From Flavobacterium psychrophilum (GTDB taxonomy: Bacteria; Bacteroidota; Bacteroidia; Flavobacteriales; Flavobacteriaceae), in NCBI GenBank assembly GCA_003243255.1, contig QFQM01000286.1, forward strand, positions 1 through 5,115: 5,115 nucleotides of DNA, read 5' to 3'. A program made the position numbers and the translations under genes. This document shows, in pieces, positions 4,943 through 5,115 of this stretch. Below the pieces are notes generated by a model. That model was given only the letters and a program-made list of their open reading frames with translations, was not told the origin of the DNA and did not search any database. Positions within the stretch are counted from its first letter, which is position 1; each line of letters starts with the position of its first letter.

Positions 4943-5115
4943 CCTTAACACGAAAATTAGTGCTCTCGCTCCGCGAAATCTCCACACTTATTCGTGTATC
5001 TAACACATCCACGAGAGCAATTGAAACTAACTCCTCCGCAAAGCAGAAAAGCTTTGCCAGTGAGAACGAGGGTGGTTGTACACCCGTAAGGTGAGGCGGA
5101 ATGATGCGCTCACTA
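4943..5115. other. structured non-coding region, candidate transfer origin or leader
   Basis: I see no gene in these bases. They hold a dense series of complementary arms: ACACGAA (4948-4954) with TTCGTGT (4991-4997); TGCTCTCG (4961-4968) with CGAGAGCA (5012-5019); GCAAAGC (5038-5044) with GCTTTGC (5051-5057) around AGAAAA; GGGTG (5070-5074) with CACCC (5081-5085); and AGTGAG (5059-5064) with CTCACT (5109-5114). The first two pairs interleave. In mobilizable elements, a hairpin followed closely by a nick site lies upstream of the mobilization genes, and GGGTG/CACCC followed by GTAAGGTG has that general look. The window ends before any relaxase gene could be seen, so a transfer origin is only one reading. 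A structured mRNA leader is another. Confidence 0.35.

Noticed and set aside
4799..5115. CRISPR array
   Set aside because: The repeats are only 8-13 bases, few in number, mixed in orientation and unevenly spaced.

Overview
The window most likely comes from a member of the Bacteroidota. The tyrosine recombinase at 2890-4128 has the domain plan typical of that phylum. None of the larger genes has a clear purine-rich ribosome binding site, and the best promoter candidate fits the Bacteroidota form (TTG, about 20 bases, TAnnTTTG-like). The DNA is AT-rich. All calls were made by reading the sequence, with no database search.

Left part (1-2273), probably resident chromosome. A small lysine-rich helical protein (20-352, +) converges on an exported serine hydrolase of the class C beta-lactamase/PBP-like family (385-1692, -). 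Divergent from the hydrolase is a 125-residue protein (1896-2273, +) with no stated family. Its strand pattern and short motifs (FCFTVEW, FSG, a late Trp) resemble the avidin/streptavidin barrel, but most biotin contacts appear changed.

Middle part (2274-2889), 616 bases without a convincing protein gene. It holds several small hairpins, a possible H-type pseudoknot (2355-2392), a very strong 13-bp terminator hairpin (2661-2693) with no recognised gene before it, a cluster of GGTGAGT repeats, and a compact candidate promoter/operator just before the integrase. The left end of an integrated element probably lies here.

Right part (2890-5115), the start of an integrated, possibly mobilizable element. 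The integrase is followed after 16 bases by a four-helix membrane protein that ends in a classical C2H2 zinc finger. Next come a 17-residue micro-ORF and a 56-residue ORF that overlap by ATGA. After these is a dense run of inverted repeats (4877-5114), which could be a transfer origin or a structured leader for a gene beyond the window. The order integrase, small accessory genes, repeat-rich site resembles mobilizable islands of Bacteroidota, but no relaxase or other transfer gene is in view, so mobilizability is inferred.

The most unusual items are the membrane-anchored C2H2 finger protein next to the integrase, the degenerate avidin-like protein, and the two unexplained structured non-coding stretches.
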